A stretch of DNA of 47,135 nucleotides from Bacteroidales bacterium (GCA_016935615.1 JAFGQO010000032.1:1-47135), one strand, 5' to 3'. Shown: positions 35,420 to 44,205, numbered from the stretch's first letter. Program-made: numbers and translations. The notes: generated by a model not told the origin, from the sequence alone.

Positions 35420-36487
35420 GTGAAAATAATATCAGGCATTAGCAATGTACACACTCTTGAAGAAATTGAGAAGTATGTACAAGCTGGAGTAGATGAATTC
35501 TTTATTGGTTATGTGCCTCAGGAATGGAGTAATGTATATGGATTTGAGATATCCTGCAACCGTCGTGAGCATTCTAAATACCAATATCATACGCTATCAG
35601 AATTAGAGAATGTTGTTCGGTGTATTCATGACTCGGGAAGAAAAGTTTTTTTAACGTTTAATGCCCATGAGTATAATTATCAGCAATATATTCTGGTTCA
35701 GAAGATATTGAAATCAATTGATCACATACCTTTTGATGCATTTATTCTTAGCAATATTGGCCTAATGCTTGAATTAAGAAGTGCTGGATTCAGTAAGCCG
35801 TTTAATCTTAGTATCGGAGCGGGGAACAGTACAGTTGAGGCATTGAAATTTTATTTGAACAATATTGATAATATTTACCGGTTTATTTTGCCCCGGAAAT
35901 TCACGGTTAGTGAATTGGAGGAAATTACAGGTTTTGCACGGGAGAAATCAATACGACTTGAAGCATTTCTTTTGGGTGATCCATGTCATTTTAGTGATGA
36001 ATATTGTTTTACATGGCATGGTGCGAAAAATCTAAGTTTATGTAATTCACCCATGTATCTGAACAAAAAAATAAATCCTCTTGGTTTTGATGAAAACTGG
36101 AAAGAATCAATTTTCAGTGAACCGCTATCCAAATATTATGAAACATATGCTACCATATTGAACAGAGTGGAGCATAGGCACAGCCAGAATACGGCCAATA
36201 AACAAACAAAAGCTACAGGGAAAGAAGAATTTAAAAAACTGCATATCTTAAACCGCATGAGCAAGTGCGGACTATGCATGATTCAGAAATTTAAGGAATG
36301 GGGTTTGGATGCCGTTAAATTGCCTTTAAGGGGGTATTCTATTGATACCAATCTGCAAGTGATTGGTCTTGTCAGGAAAATAATTGAAACTCAGAATGCC
36401 ACACCTCAGATTTGCAGGCAATTGCTCAATTCACCGTCTTTTTGTTCGGGAGATAACTGTTATTATAATTATCCGTATCAAAAATAG
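35420..36487 (+). CDS. U32-peptidase-like Fe-S protein, module subunit A2
   Basis: 355 aa, also starting at GTG with the same context (GTGAAAATAAT) as A1. It aligns without any gap over its whole length with A1, by eye about half identical, and keeps nine cysteines at the same numbers (46, 189, 196, 208, 283, 286, 332, 342, 347). Shared blocks: GVDEFFIGYVPQEW, CNRRE, SIGAGN, RFILPRKFT, FSDEYCFTWHG, KCGLC, KLPLRG, QNATPQICR, NCYYNYPYQK. The most variable stretch is 253-272. It lies 61 bp after B1 and 130 bp before B2. Divergence within strict length conservation implies two maintained, non-identical functions or substrates. Confidence 0.78.
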   Translation: MKIISGISNVHTLEEIEKYVQAGVDEFFIGYVPQEWSNVYGFEISCNRREHSKYQYHTLSELENVVRCIHDSGRKVFLTFNAHEYNYQQYILVQKILKSIDHIPFDAFILSNIGLMLELRSAGFSKPFNLSIGAGNSTVEALKFYLNNIDNIYRFILPRKFTVSELEEITGFAREKSIRLEAFLLGDPCHFSDEYCFTWHGAKNLSLCNSPMYLNKKINPLGFDENWKESIFSEPLSKYYETYATILNRVEHRHSQNTANKQTKATGKEEFKKLHILNRMSKCGLCMIQKFKEWGLDAVKLPLRGYSIDTNLQVIGLVRKIIETQNATPQICRQLLNSPSFCSGDNCYYNYPYQK

Positions 36488-36617
36488 AAGGATCGGATGA
36501 CCTCCTCATCATGAATGAGAAATGATATGCAGCCTGTCTTTCCGATAGTCAGACAAATAAGACAATGAATGCTTCGGGCTACTAAATATGAATTACTTTA
36601 TATAAACATTATTTACA

Positions 36618-37595
36618 ATGAAGCAGAGATTTGAATTGTGCATATTTCTCAGCAATATAAAGCATATATTGCATCTGGAAGAAACACTTAAAATAATAAA
36701 TAAACCAGGTCCTGAACTAATAGAGATCCTTAATGCGAATCAGAAAGTTAACCAAACCTCACTCACAATTCTCAGTGACTACATATATAAGATATACGGC
36801 TTGAATTTTCAGGATCATATAGAACGTATATATTATGGTCAGGAAACTTGTGAGAATTTAATACCAACAATTGATAATGTACAAAAAGCCCTGGAATATT
36901 GTATTGAAAAAGGTTATGGATTTACTTTCGTTACTCCCTACGTGGCCCCGAAAGGAATAAGGGAAGTAAGGAAAATACTCGAATTTTTGAAAGGATGTGA
37001 TGAGGAAATAGAAGTTGTATTTAATGATTTTGGCATATTAGAACTTTTGTACAATGAGTTCTCCGGTTTAAAACCTGTATTGGGCAGATTATTAACAAAA
37101 ATGAAGCGTGATCCGAGATTTTCACTATCGGGGTATGACATGGCAGATACCGGGCTGAAAAATGTCAGTAAGGTCAAAAAAAATCAATTGGTTGCTTTAC
37201 AGTCTTCGGGCATTGATTTGTCTCAATACAGGCAATTATTGAAAGAGAAAAACATAGAAAGAATAGGTCTGGATTCGCTTCCTCAGGGAATTAATACCGG
37301 GAGCATAAAAAAATGGAATTTCAAGGTTGATATATATTGGCCGTGGACATATATTACAAGCGGCAGAAATTGCGCAATTGCAGCGTATACACAACCCGGA
37401 AAGAGTTTCCATCCTACTGATGAACCATGTATGTTTCAATGCAAATCTTATGAATATACATTTTCTTCTGATAAGCAAATGCTTAATTCTGTTCAGCAGG
37501 GGAATGCCATTTGGATGAATTCCGAATCACTTTGGAATAAGATTATCCAATCAGGGCCCAACAGGCTTATTTACGAACCCTATATTCCTGTTTAG
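36618..37595 (+). CDS. U32-peptidase-related protein, module subunit B2
   Basis: 325 aa, paralogue of B1 with gapless alignment and the same cysteines (78, 95, 252, 271, 275). Shared blocks: YYGQETCENLIP, VTPYV, VVFNDFGILELL, LGRLLTKMKRDPRFSLSGYD, YWPWTYITSGRNC, AAYTQPGK, HPTDEPCMFQCKSYEY, GNAIWMN, RLIYEPYIPV. The unusual KRDPRFS and YWPWTY blocks are candidates for substrate or partner contact. The 130-bp gap from A2 contains a small GATGA-CCTCC-TCATC hairpin near 36495 but no gene. Inferred Fe-S partner of A2. Confidence 0.7.
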   Translation: MKQRFELCIFLSNIKHILHLEETLKIINKPGPELIEILNANQKVNQTSLTILSDYIYKIYGLNFQDHIERIYYGQETCENLIPTIDNVQKALEYCIEKGYGFTFVTPYVAPKGIREVRKILEFLKGCDEEIEVVFNDFGILELLYNEFSGLKPVLGRLLTKMKRDPRFSLSGYDMADTGLKNVSKVKKNQLVALQSSGIDLSQYRQLLKEKNIERIGLDSLPQGINTGSIKKWNFKVDIYWPWTYITSGRNCAIAAYTQPGKSFHPTDEPCMFQCKSYEYTFSSDKQMLNSVQQGNAIWMNSESLWNKIIQSGPNRLIYEPYIPV

Positions 37596-37649
37596 TACAA
37601 TGAAATTATAAGACAATCAAAATAAAACAATATTCTAAAAACCAAGATC

Positions 37650-39764
37650 ATGTACAAAATATTTGTAAATACTTTAAAACCTGCCGGATTATTCTTAGGT
37701 GGACTTTTACTAGTTTTTGGCATATCATGTGTGCATTTGTTTGCACAATCTGCCGATGACCCTTTTTTATGGCTGGAAGATGTGGAAGGTGAAAAACAGC
37801 TTGAGTGGGTAACTTCCCATAATGATAGAACTCTGGATTATATAACGAAAATTGATGGTTACCAGGAAAGATACGAGTTTTTGTATGACATGCTTACTTC
37901 CGATGATAAGCTTCCGTATCCCAGGATGCATGGAGATTATATATATAATTTCTGGCAGGATGAGAATAATCCCCGAGGACTATGGAGAAGAATAGCATAT
38001 GCTGATTATCTGGAGAGTAAACACAACTGGGAGACAGTAATTGATATTGATCAGTTATGCAAAGAGGAACAAACAAACTGGGCGTTCGATGGAACGTATT
38101 TTCTTTATGGAAATGATAGAGATTGTGCAGTGCGACTTTCAAAAGGAGGTTCCGATGCCGTGGTGATCAGGGAATTTGATCTGAAAAGGAAGGTTTTTAT
38201 CGAGGGAGGCTTTTACGTAGCTGAGGCCAAGTCCGGTTTTGAATGGATAGATGAGAGCACTGTTTATGTTGCGACTGATTTTGGTGATGGAACTTTAACA
38301 TATTCAGGTTATCCCCGGATAGTAAAAAGGTGGATGAGAGGAACATCAATTAAAGAGGCAGAAACTGTTCTAGAGGTTTCTGAAGAGGATCTGTCCGCCG
38401 GTATGAATGTAATTTACACTGAAGATCAAAGACACGAAATGCTTATCTCTGCTCATGATTTTTACAATATTGATGTGTTTTACATACGGGATAATAAATC
38501 CATTGAGTTGAACTTGCCGGACAATTTCAGGTTTGAGATTTTTAAGGACAAGGCGATCGTACAGCCTTTGGTAGACTGGCAGTTTGGTGAGCAGATGATA
38601 CTGAAAGGAACCGTGGTATCTGTTGAATTGAGCTCTCTTTTGGAGAAGAAGTATGACTATCAGGTTATGCTGGAAAATAGACGCGGTATGTCTGTGGAAA
38701 GTATTGACATCACAAGCGAATGCGTACTTGTAAATACCATGAATAACATTAAGAGTGAGTTGTTGAAATTCAGATACAAAAATGATATATGGATAAGTGA
38801 AGTAGTTGATCTTCCTGAGAACGGGTTGATTGAAATAATGGAAGCGGATCGTAATAAAAAGAGTTATTTTTTAACATACGAATCTCCTGTTCAACCCACC
38901 GGTCTTTATGTTGATAATGAAGATGGAGAAAAACCAAAGAAGATCATGAGTTTGCCCGATTATTTTAATACGGACGACATTGCAGTGGATCAGAATTGGG
39001 TGGAATCGAAAGATGGCACAAGAATTCCTTATTTTGTAATACACAAGAGAGAGATGGAATACAATGCGGATAATCCTGTGATCCAATATGGATATGGAGG
39101 CTTTCAGATTTCAGAAAAGCCGTATTATAGCGGATCAAGAGGAAAACTCTGGCTTGAAAAAGGCGGAGTATATGTTATAGCTAATATTCGGGGTGGTGGC
39201 GAATTTGGTCCTGATTGGCATCTGTCAGCCATTAAAGAGAACAAGCAGAGATCTTATGATGATTTTATTGCTGTAACTGAAGATCTTATTCAAAGGAAAA
39301 TAACATCACCTCAAAAAATAGGGATATATGGTGGCAGCAACGGAGGTTTGCTTGTGGGTGCCGTAATGGTACAGCGTCCTGACTTATACAAGGCTGTAGC
39401 TTGTTTTGTGCCTCTTCTGGATATGAAAAGATATTCCAAGCTGCTCGCAGGAAATAGCTGGATGGCTGAATATGGTAACCCGGATATTCCTGAAGAATGG
39501 GCTTATATAAGCAAATATTCCCCCTATCAAAATGTTAAGAAGGAGGTGAACTATCCTGTGGTACTGTTTCTTACATCAACAAGAGATGACAGGGTTCATC
39601 CCGGTCATGCAAGAAAAATGACTGCTCTCATGGAAGAAATGGGGTATAATGTGTATTTGTTTGAAAATACGGAAGGAGGTCATGGGGCTTCATATACTCC
39701 TGATCATATGGCGAAGGTATCGGCTATGTACTACTCTTTTTTTTATGATCAGTTGATGGAATAA
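37650..39764 (+). CDS. Prolyl oligopeptidase family serine peptidase (S9A)
   Basis: 704 aa. N-terminal signal or anchor (about 10-33, ending HLFAQS), then DPFLWLEDVEGEKQLEWVTS, the S9A start. A seven-bladed propeller of about 330 residues follows, then the alpha/beta hydrolase: VIQYGYGGFQIS, ANIRGGGEFGPDWH, IGIYGGSNGGLLVG (Ser563), TSTRDDRVHPGHA (Asp646/647), ENTEGGHGAS (His678). Catalytic triad complete. Exported prolyl or post-proline oligopeptidase for short peptides. Located 54 bp after the U32 module on the same strand; whether they are functionally linked is unknown. Confidence 0.93.
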   Translation: MYKIFVNTLKPAGLFLGGLLLVFGISCVHLFAQSADDPFLWLEDVEGEKQLEWVTSHNDRTLDYITKIDGYQERYEFLYDMLTSDDKLPYPRMHGDYIYNFWQDENNPRGLWRRIAYADYLESKHNWETVIDIDQLCKEEQTNWAFDGTYFLYGNDRDCAVRLSKGGSDAVVIREFDLKRKVFIEGGFYVAEAKSGFEWIDESTVYVATDFGDGTLTYSGYPRIVKRWMRGTSIKEAETVLEVSEEDLSAGMNVIYTEDQRHEMLISAHDFYNIDVFYIRDNKSIELNLPDNFRFEIFKDKAIVQPLVDWQFGEQMILKGTVVSVELSSLLEKKYDYQVMLENRRGMSVESIDITSECVLVNTMNNIKSELLKFRYKNDIWISEVVDLPENGLIEIMEADRNKKSYFLTYESPVQPTGLYVDNEDGEKPKKIMSLPDYFNTDDIAVDQNWVESKDGTRIPYFVIHKREMEYNADNPVIQYGYGGFQISEKPYYSGSRGKLWLEKGGVYVIANIRGGGEFGPDWHLSAIKENKQRSYDDFIAVTEDLIQRKITSPQKIGIYGGSNGGLLVGAVMVQRPDLYKAVACFVPLLDMKRYSKLLAGNSWMAEYGNPDIPEEWAYISKYSPYQNVKKEVNYPVVLFLTSTRDDRVHPGHARKMTALMEEMGYNVYLFENTEGGHGASYTPDHMAKVSAMYYSFFYDQLME

Positions 39765-39879
39765 TCAGTCCCTGGTAAAAATGAATATCATTTGCTTCAA
39801 ACCTTATAACAGGTTGCTTCTTCTCATTTTTTACTAATTTGGCACAATAATAATTTGACTTACTTAATCGGAATTGTAT

Positions 39880-41199
39880 ATGAAAGATTTCAATGTGATC
39901 ATTCTGGGTTGTGGTACCGTAGGTGGGGGTGTTGCAAGAATACTTTGTGATATGCAGGAGGTTTTATCATCCAGAGTCTCCGGACATATCAATTTAAAAA
40001 AGATTGTTGATCTTGATCCGAAAACGGCAATAGACAGATTTGGTATTGCTCCGGAATTATTTTGCGGTGGAGGCAGAAGTCTTACAAAAGATCAGGCGGA
40101 CAAATACATTAAGGAACTGATAGAATCGGATGATATCGATCTGGTTGTTGAGACTATTGGAGGAAGCAATGATTATGTTGAAGAACTTGCCATACGAATA
40201 TGCAATGCAAAAAAACATCTCGTTACAGCCAATAAAGCTCTTCTGGCTGAACGGGGCAAATCGATATTTGAGGCAGCTAAAAACAACAATGTGACTCTTG
40301 GTTTTGAAGCTGCCGTATGTGGTGCAATACCTATTATTAAAACCATTAAAGAAAGCTTTACAGGAGACAGTATCATTTCACTTTCAGGTATCTTAAATGG
40401 CACGAGCAATTATATTCTTACCATGATGCAGGATGAAGGGATGGATTTTCATGAGGCATTGAAACTGGCTCAGGATAATGGATTTGCAGAAGCAGATCCT
40501 TCACTTGATATCAATGGAGGAGATGCGGGTCATAAACTGGTTATTCTTTTAAAACTGGCATTCGGCATTGAGACAACCATGGATCAGTTATCAATTACCG
40601 GGATTGAAAAAATAACCAAAGAAGATATTGAGTTTGCCGAGGAAATAAACTGCAAGATAAAACTGATCTGTTATGCTAAAAAAATTGATAGCAGGATATA
40701 TGCAACTGTCTGCCCGATGATGGTTAAAAAGAACAACTTTCTTTCCGGTGTAAATGGTGCTACCAATGCAGTCAGAGTAGTGAACAAATATGCGGGCAAG
40801 CATATCCTTCTGGGAGCAGGTGCAGGATCCTATGAAACAGCCAGCTCAATTGTTGCAGATATCGTTTTTGCAGCTAAATACTCCCATGTAAATCAATCGG
40901 TATTTGATAAGAACACACTCGATTTTATTGATGCAAAACATTTTGAACTGCCTTATATCATTACTTTTGAAACCATTGACAGGCCCGGTATTACAGGACT
41001 GGTTACGACTTCTATTGGAAATCAGAATATTAATATAGATACAGTGAGCCATAACAGGCACATGCCCGATAGGGCCATATTCTCGATAGCAACGGTGCCA
41101 TGCACTTTATTACAAATTGAAAAGGCCATTGATGAAATTATAAAGGGTAATCCCAGTCTTTTGTTACATACACCAAAAGCAATACCTATCCTTTACTAA
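39880..41199 (+). CDS. hom: Homoserine dehydrogenase
   Basis: Reduces aspartate semialdehyde to homoserine for Thr/Met synthesis. 439 aa from the ATG at 39880; the TTG two codons upstream is less likely. NAD(P) loop ILGCGTVGGGV near the N terminus, LVTANKALLAERG, FEAAVCGAIPIIKTI, SGILNGTSNYILT and EADPSLDINGGDAGHKLVIL are diagnostic. A C-terminal ACT regulatory domain (about 360-439) begins with ITFETIDRPGITGLV. This is the stand-alone form, not fused to aspartokinase. Isolated from other Thr genes here. DUF2721 gene follows after 21 bp. Confidence 0.96.
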   Translation: MKDFNVIILGCGTVGGGVARILCDMQEVLSSRVSGHINLKKIVDLDPKTAIDRFGIAPELFCGGGRSLTKDQADKYIKELIESDDIDLVVETIGGSNDYVEELAIRICNAKKHLVTANKALLAERGKSIFEAAKNNNVTLGFEAAVCGAIPIIKTIKESFTGDSIISLSGILNGTSNYILTMMQDEGMDFHEALKLAQDNGFAEADPSLDINGGDAGHKLVILLKLAFGIETTMDQLSITGIEKITKEDIEFAEEINCKIKLICYAKKIDSRIYATVCPMMVKKNNFLSGVNGATNAVRVVNKYAGKHILLGAGAGSYETASSIVADIVFAAKYSHVNQSVFDKNTLDFIDAKHFELPYIITFETIDRPGITGLVTTSIGNQNINIDTVSHNRHMPDRAIFSIATVPCTLLQIEKAIDEIIKGNPSLLLHTPKAIPILY

Positions 41200-41220
41200 C
41201 CGGAATAACTGGAATACCAA

Positions 41221-41661
41221 TTGGAACCGACAAAATACTTCATAGCATTTCTTCAGTCAAGCATTACTCCGGTGGCATTAATTTCAGGTGTTGGATTAAT
41301 ACTGTTATCCCTGACAAGCAGACTTGGAAGGACTATTGACCGGTCAAGAATGCTCACCGCTGAATTAAGGAATACAAACGACAAGAGGAAAAAGATCCTG
41401 ACAGCAGAACTAAGGATATTGCATCGCAGGAACAAATACCTGAAAACTGCTATGGCAGGAATAGCTTTTAGTGTTTTAACAAGTAGTTTAATGATTCCTG
41501 TTTTATTGATCATGAATATCACCTCTTTAGATCTGAACATTCCCGGAAGCATTTTGCTTGTTCTCAGTATTGGAGGCATTATAGTATCATCTGTTTATCT
41601 TTTTGCTGATGTTTCACTTTCGCTAAAAGCTCTTGATCTTGAAACCGAAGAGTATCTGTAA
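41221..41661 (+). CDS. DUF2721 membrane protein
   Basis: 146 aa starting at TTG (41221); no ATG precedes the conserved N-terminal helix. Three membrane helices: SSITPVALISGVGLILLSL, a second at about 76-98 after a basic cytoplasmic loop (SRLGRTIDRSRMLTAELR, RRNKYLKTA), and a third at about 107-130. The DR...R loop and helix order match DUF2721, a small inner-membrane family of unknown function. Directly downstream of hom. Followed by a non-coding stretch (41662-41806). Confidence 0.82.
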   Translation: MEPTKYFIAFLQSSITPVALISGVGLILLSLTSRLGRTIDRSRMLTAELRNTNDKRKKILTAELRILHRRNKYLKTAMAGIAFSVLTSSLMIPVLLIMNITSLDLNIPGSILLVLSIGGIIVSSVYLFADVSLSLKALDLETEEYL

Positions 41662-41806
41662 AAACAGAGTTATTCTAACAATACATATACACGTGCATTG
41701 ATTGGGAAAAATGCAAGAATCTGATACAGAATAGCTTTTAATCGTCAATTGTTACACTGGTCTGACAGACATCTAACTGTTGACCTGTAAATCGGAATAA
41801 CCGGGA

Positions 41807-41986
41807 CTAGACACTTTTTAATTCTTTCTCAGCTTGCAGCCAGTCTGAAAGCTCATCACCCGGTTTTCCTGCTTGTATCCTTTTAAGGTAAATTTGCTCT
41901 GCCCGTTTTTGAATATCGGCTGAAGAATACTTTGTTTTGCGCACTGGTGCTTTCTTGACAGTAGTTTTTGTTTTTTTTGTAGCCAT
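41807..41986 (-). CDS. DUF2934 small protein
   Basis: 59 aa, read directly from the sequence: ATG at 41986, TAG at 41807. N-terminal Lys/Thr-rich tail (MATKKTKTTVKKAPVRKTKY) and a C-terminal helix IQKRAEQIYLKRIQAGKPGD then ELSDWLQAEKEL, the DUF2934 signature (RA-x2-IY-x2-R, GD-x-LSDW-x2-AE-x-EL). Function unknown; small cytosolic protein, possibly nucleic-acid-associated because of its basic tail. It follows the 44-aa gene by 20 bp on the same strand. Confidence 0.75.
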   Translation of the reverse strand: MATKKTKTTVKKAPVRKTKYSSADIQKRAEQIYLKRIQAGKPGDELSDWLQAEKELKSV

Positions 41987-42006
41987 TGTTTTTGATTTAA
42001 GATAGA

Positions 42007-42141
42007 TTAATAATTTTGATCGTCTTCATCTTCCTCGAAGTCCATATACTTCATTCTTTTTGTGGAAGATCTTTTCTTCCCTTCAGGTTTAAATTTTCTG
42101 GGTTTTTCTCTTTCTGGTTGCCATTTGTTTGTCCGTGACAT
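42007..42141 (-). CDS. Hypothetical 44-aa charged protein
   Basis: ATG at 42141, TAA at 42007. A very basic first half (MSRTNKWQPEREKPRKFKPE, GKKRSSTKR) is followed by MKYMDFEEDEDDQNY, an acidic end. No family recognised. Its tight spacing (20 bp) to the DUF2934 gene, credible ATG and strongly biased composition support a real gene over chance. Confidence 0.5.
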   Translation of the reverse strand: MSRTNKWQPEREKPRKFKPEGKKRSSTKRMKYMDFEEDEDDQNY

Positions 42142-42519
42142 GATTAAACTATTTTTAAACAACTGGTATTAAATTAATGCAATATTGATAAACAATCTTC
42201 AAAGTTTAAATTAAATTTTCTGAAAAAAATAGACTGAATTTAGTTTTTAGATAAAAATTACTATTCAAATATCATACAATTAAACGTTAATCCTTTTAAA
42301 ATGTTTTTACACTTTTTAATAAAGTTAAACAACAATATTCAATTTTAAAAATGGAATATGAAATTGCAATATAAATACTTTATTTTATATCCTCAACATT
42401 ATATTTTACCCATTAAGTTATTCCAATCTTTATAAGTTCCGAATATATTTCAGAGTAATGCCCGGAGTTTTTCTGTTTGGCCTTTCTTCGGATTGAACCC
42501 GAACTCTTCAACAATTGAA
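42142..42519. other. AT-rich divergent intergenic region
   Basis: 378 bp of very AT-rich sequence between the small minus-strand genes and the eda promoter. Long A/T runs but no credible ORF, hairpin or repeat was found. No full TAnnTTTG box for the minus-strand pair was seen; the nearest is a TAAACTTTG-like match with one extra base near 42200. Confidence 0.5.
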
Positions 42520-42551
42520 TTGTTTTATTCTCAAGGTATTGTTTACATTTG
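42520..42551 (+). promoter_or_regulatory. Consensus Bacteroidota promoter for the hexuronate genes
   Basis: TTG (42520-42522), 21-nt spacer, TACATTTG (42544-42551), followed 28 bp later by the eda ATG at 42580. Both boxes and spacing match the phylum consensus. Its position inside the upstream in-frame extension from 42493 argues that translation starts at 42580, not earlier. Confidence 0.7.
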
Positions 42552-42579
42552 CATTTGCTTACTAAATACATACGTGATC

Positions 42580-43260
42580 ATGGCTCAATACAATAAAATG
42601 GAGATTTTGCTTACCATGAAAAACATTGGGATCGTACCGGTTTTTTATCATTCCGATAACGAAATTTGCAGGAATGTTCTAAAAGCATGTTATGATGGGG
42701 GGTTAAAAATCTTTGAGTTTACCAATCGGGGAGATCTTGCCTATGAGATTTTCATTGAACTCGTAAAGCTTGCAAAAGAGGAGTTGCCAGGTATGATTCT
42801 TGGTGTTGGATCAGTTATTGATGCAGCAACAGCTGCTTTTTATATTCAATCAGGAGCTAAATTTATTGTATCACCCATCCTAAATGCTGATACTGCAAAG
42901 ATGTGCAATAGAAGAGGTGTTGCATGGTGTCCTGGTTGTGGCTCAGCGACAGAAATAATTAATGCACAGGAATTGGGAGCAGATGTTGTGAAACTCTTTC
43001 CCGCAAAGGAAGTTGGTGGCCCCGCATTTATTAAAAACATCAAAAGCCCTATGCCCTGGTCGAACATTATGCCCACCGGAGGTGTTGAACCAACATATGA
43101 GAATTTACTTCAATGGTTTAAAGCCGGTGCATGGTGTGTTGGAATGGGCTCAAAACTTTTCCCGGGAGAGGATATTAAAAAAGGCAATTACGTTGCAGTA
43201 AAAAATAAAGTGGAAGAAGTCCTCAGGCTGGTTAAGAAAATCAAGGAGGATTTGGAGTAA
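42580..43260 (+). CDS. eda: KDPG/KHG aldolase
   Basis: Cleaves 2-keto-3-deoxy-6-phosphogluconate to pyruvate and glyceraldehyde 3-phosphate, final step of hexuronate and Entner-Doudoroff catabolism. 226 aa from the ATG at 42580. Class I aldolase motifs: IFEFTNRG with Glu46, LGVGSVIDAATAAFYIQSGA, KFIVSPILNAD, AWCPGCGSATEI, DVVKLFPAK with Schiff-base Lys138, MPTGGVEPTYENL and VGMGSKLF. Complete. It heads a plus-strand run with the SDR (33-bp gap) and uxuA, so D-glucuronate/mannonate breakdown is the likely role. Confidence 0.94.
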   Translation: MAQYNKMEILLTMKNIGIVPVFYHSDNEICRNVLKACYDGGLKIFEFTNRGDLAYEIFIELVKLAKEELPGMILGVGSVIDAATAAFYIQSGAKFIVSPILNADTAKMCNRRGVAWCPGCGSATEIINAQELGADVVKLFPAKEVGGPAFIKNIKSPMPWSNIMPTGGVEPTYENLLQWFKAGAWCVGMGSKLFPGEDIKKGNYVAVKNKVEEVLRLVKKIKEDLE

Positions 43261-43293
43261 AGAGGTTTATTTTATTACGTAAACATTTGGGAA

Positions 43294-44121
43294 ATGAGTT
43301 ATTTGGACGATTTGTTTAATTTGAAGGGAAAAGTTGCATTGCTCACCGGTGGAGGTGGGGTATTGGCGGGAGCAATTGGCAGTGGTCTGGCAAAAGCAGG
43401 CGTGCATGTTGTATTTGCTGACATAATACCTGAGCATGCAGAAGCTGTTGCACAAAGGATTAATAAGGAGGGAGGAGATGCAGTTGGATTAATAACGAAT
43501 GTTCTTGATGTTGCTTCATTGGAAAAAACCCGTGATGAAGTTATCAGTAAATTTGGATCAATTGATATTTTATTGAATGCTGCAGGTGGAAATATGCCCG
43601 GGGCTACCATCCCACCTGATAAAACTGTTTTCGATCTTGATTTTGATGACATGGATAAAGTATCTGACCTTAATTTTAAGGGTACAGTGCTCCCTTCACT
43701 TGTTATTGGAAAAACTATGAGTAAGCAGTCAAAGGGAGGAAATATTATTAATATATCCTCAATGGCAGCACTTCAGTCAATCACAAGGGTAGTTGGTTAC
43801 TCAGCTGCAAAAGCCGCAGTGAGTAATTTTACCAGATGGCTGGCTATGGAAATGGCCATGAAATTTAAAGGGAAAATACGTGTAAATGCTATTGCTCCGG
43901 GATTTTTTATTGGAAAGCAAAACCGTAAACTTTTGACTCATCCTGACGGATCCTATACGGAAAGAGGAGAAAAAGTGATTTCAAAAACACCTATGGGACG
44001 TTTTGGCCATGCTGATGAACTTATCGGAGCAATACTCTATCTTGTCAGTGAGGCATCCTCTTTTGTTACGGGGGTTGTGTTGCCTGTTGACGGAGGATTT
44101 AGTATATATAGCGGTGTTTGA
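43294..44121 (+). CDS. uxuB: SDR oxidoreductase, probable D-mannonate oxidoreductase (fructuronate reductase)
   Basis: 275-aa classical short-chain dehydrogenase. NAD(P) loop TGGGGVLAGAIG (residues about 18-29), LNAAGGN, catalytic Ser in INISSM, YSAAK (Tyr/Lys pair), and NAIAPGFF. The opening SYLDDLFNLKGKVALLTGGG is characteristic of the SDR-type mannonate oxidoreductases found beside uxuA. It would interconvert D-fructuronate and D-mannonate, the step before the uxuA product. Function rests on context plus N-terminal similarity; a different sugar-acid SDR is possible. Confidence 0.82.
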   Translation: MSYLDDLFNLKGKVALLTGGGGVLAGAIGSGLAKAGVHVVFADIIPEHAEAVAQRINKEGGDAVGLITNVLDVASLEKTRDEVISKFGSIDILLNAAGGNMPGATIPPDKTVFDLDFDDMDKVSDLNFKGTVLPSLVIGKTMSKQSKGGNIINISSMAALQSITRVVGYSAAKAAVSNFTRWLAMEMAMKFKGKIRVNAIAPGFFIGKQNRKLLTHPDGSYTERGEKVISKTPMGRFGHADELIGAILYLVSEASSFVTGVVLPVDGGFSIYSGV

Positions 44122-44172
44122 TCCTATGTGTATTCAGTTTTTTTCATATATGGAAATGCTGTCGATAGGATC
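44120..44172. repeat. Inverted repeat GATCCTAT/ATAGGATC before uxuA
   Basis: Perfect 8-bp arms at 44120-44127 and 44165-44172 spaced 37 bp, in the 84-bp gap between the SDR gene and uxuA. May be a looped mRNA structure in the operon or chance. Confidence 0.3.
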
Positions 44173-44205
44173 TAAAGGATCTATTTGTTTAAATGATTCA
44201 GAATA

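Noticed and set aside
36490..36617. A2-B2 gap considered as holding a small gene or riboswitch
   Set aside because: Only short hairpins; no conserved aptamer features or credible ORF seen.
39799..39842. Promoter or terminator before hom
   Set aside because: Boxes are one base off the consensus (TAATTTG) and the stem is only 5 bp.
42493..42579. Upstream extension of the aldolase from a TTG
   Set aside because: A consensus promoter lies inside it, so it would precede the transcript; ATG at 42580 fits the family.
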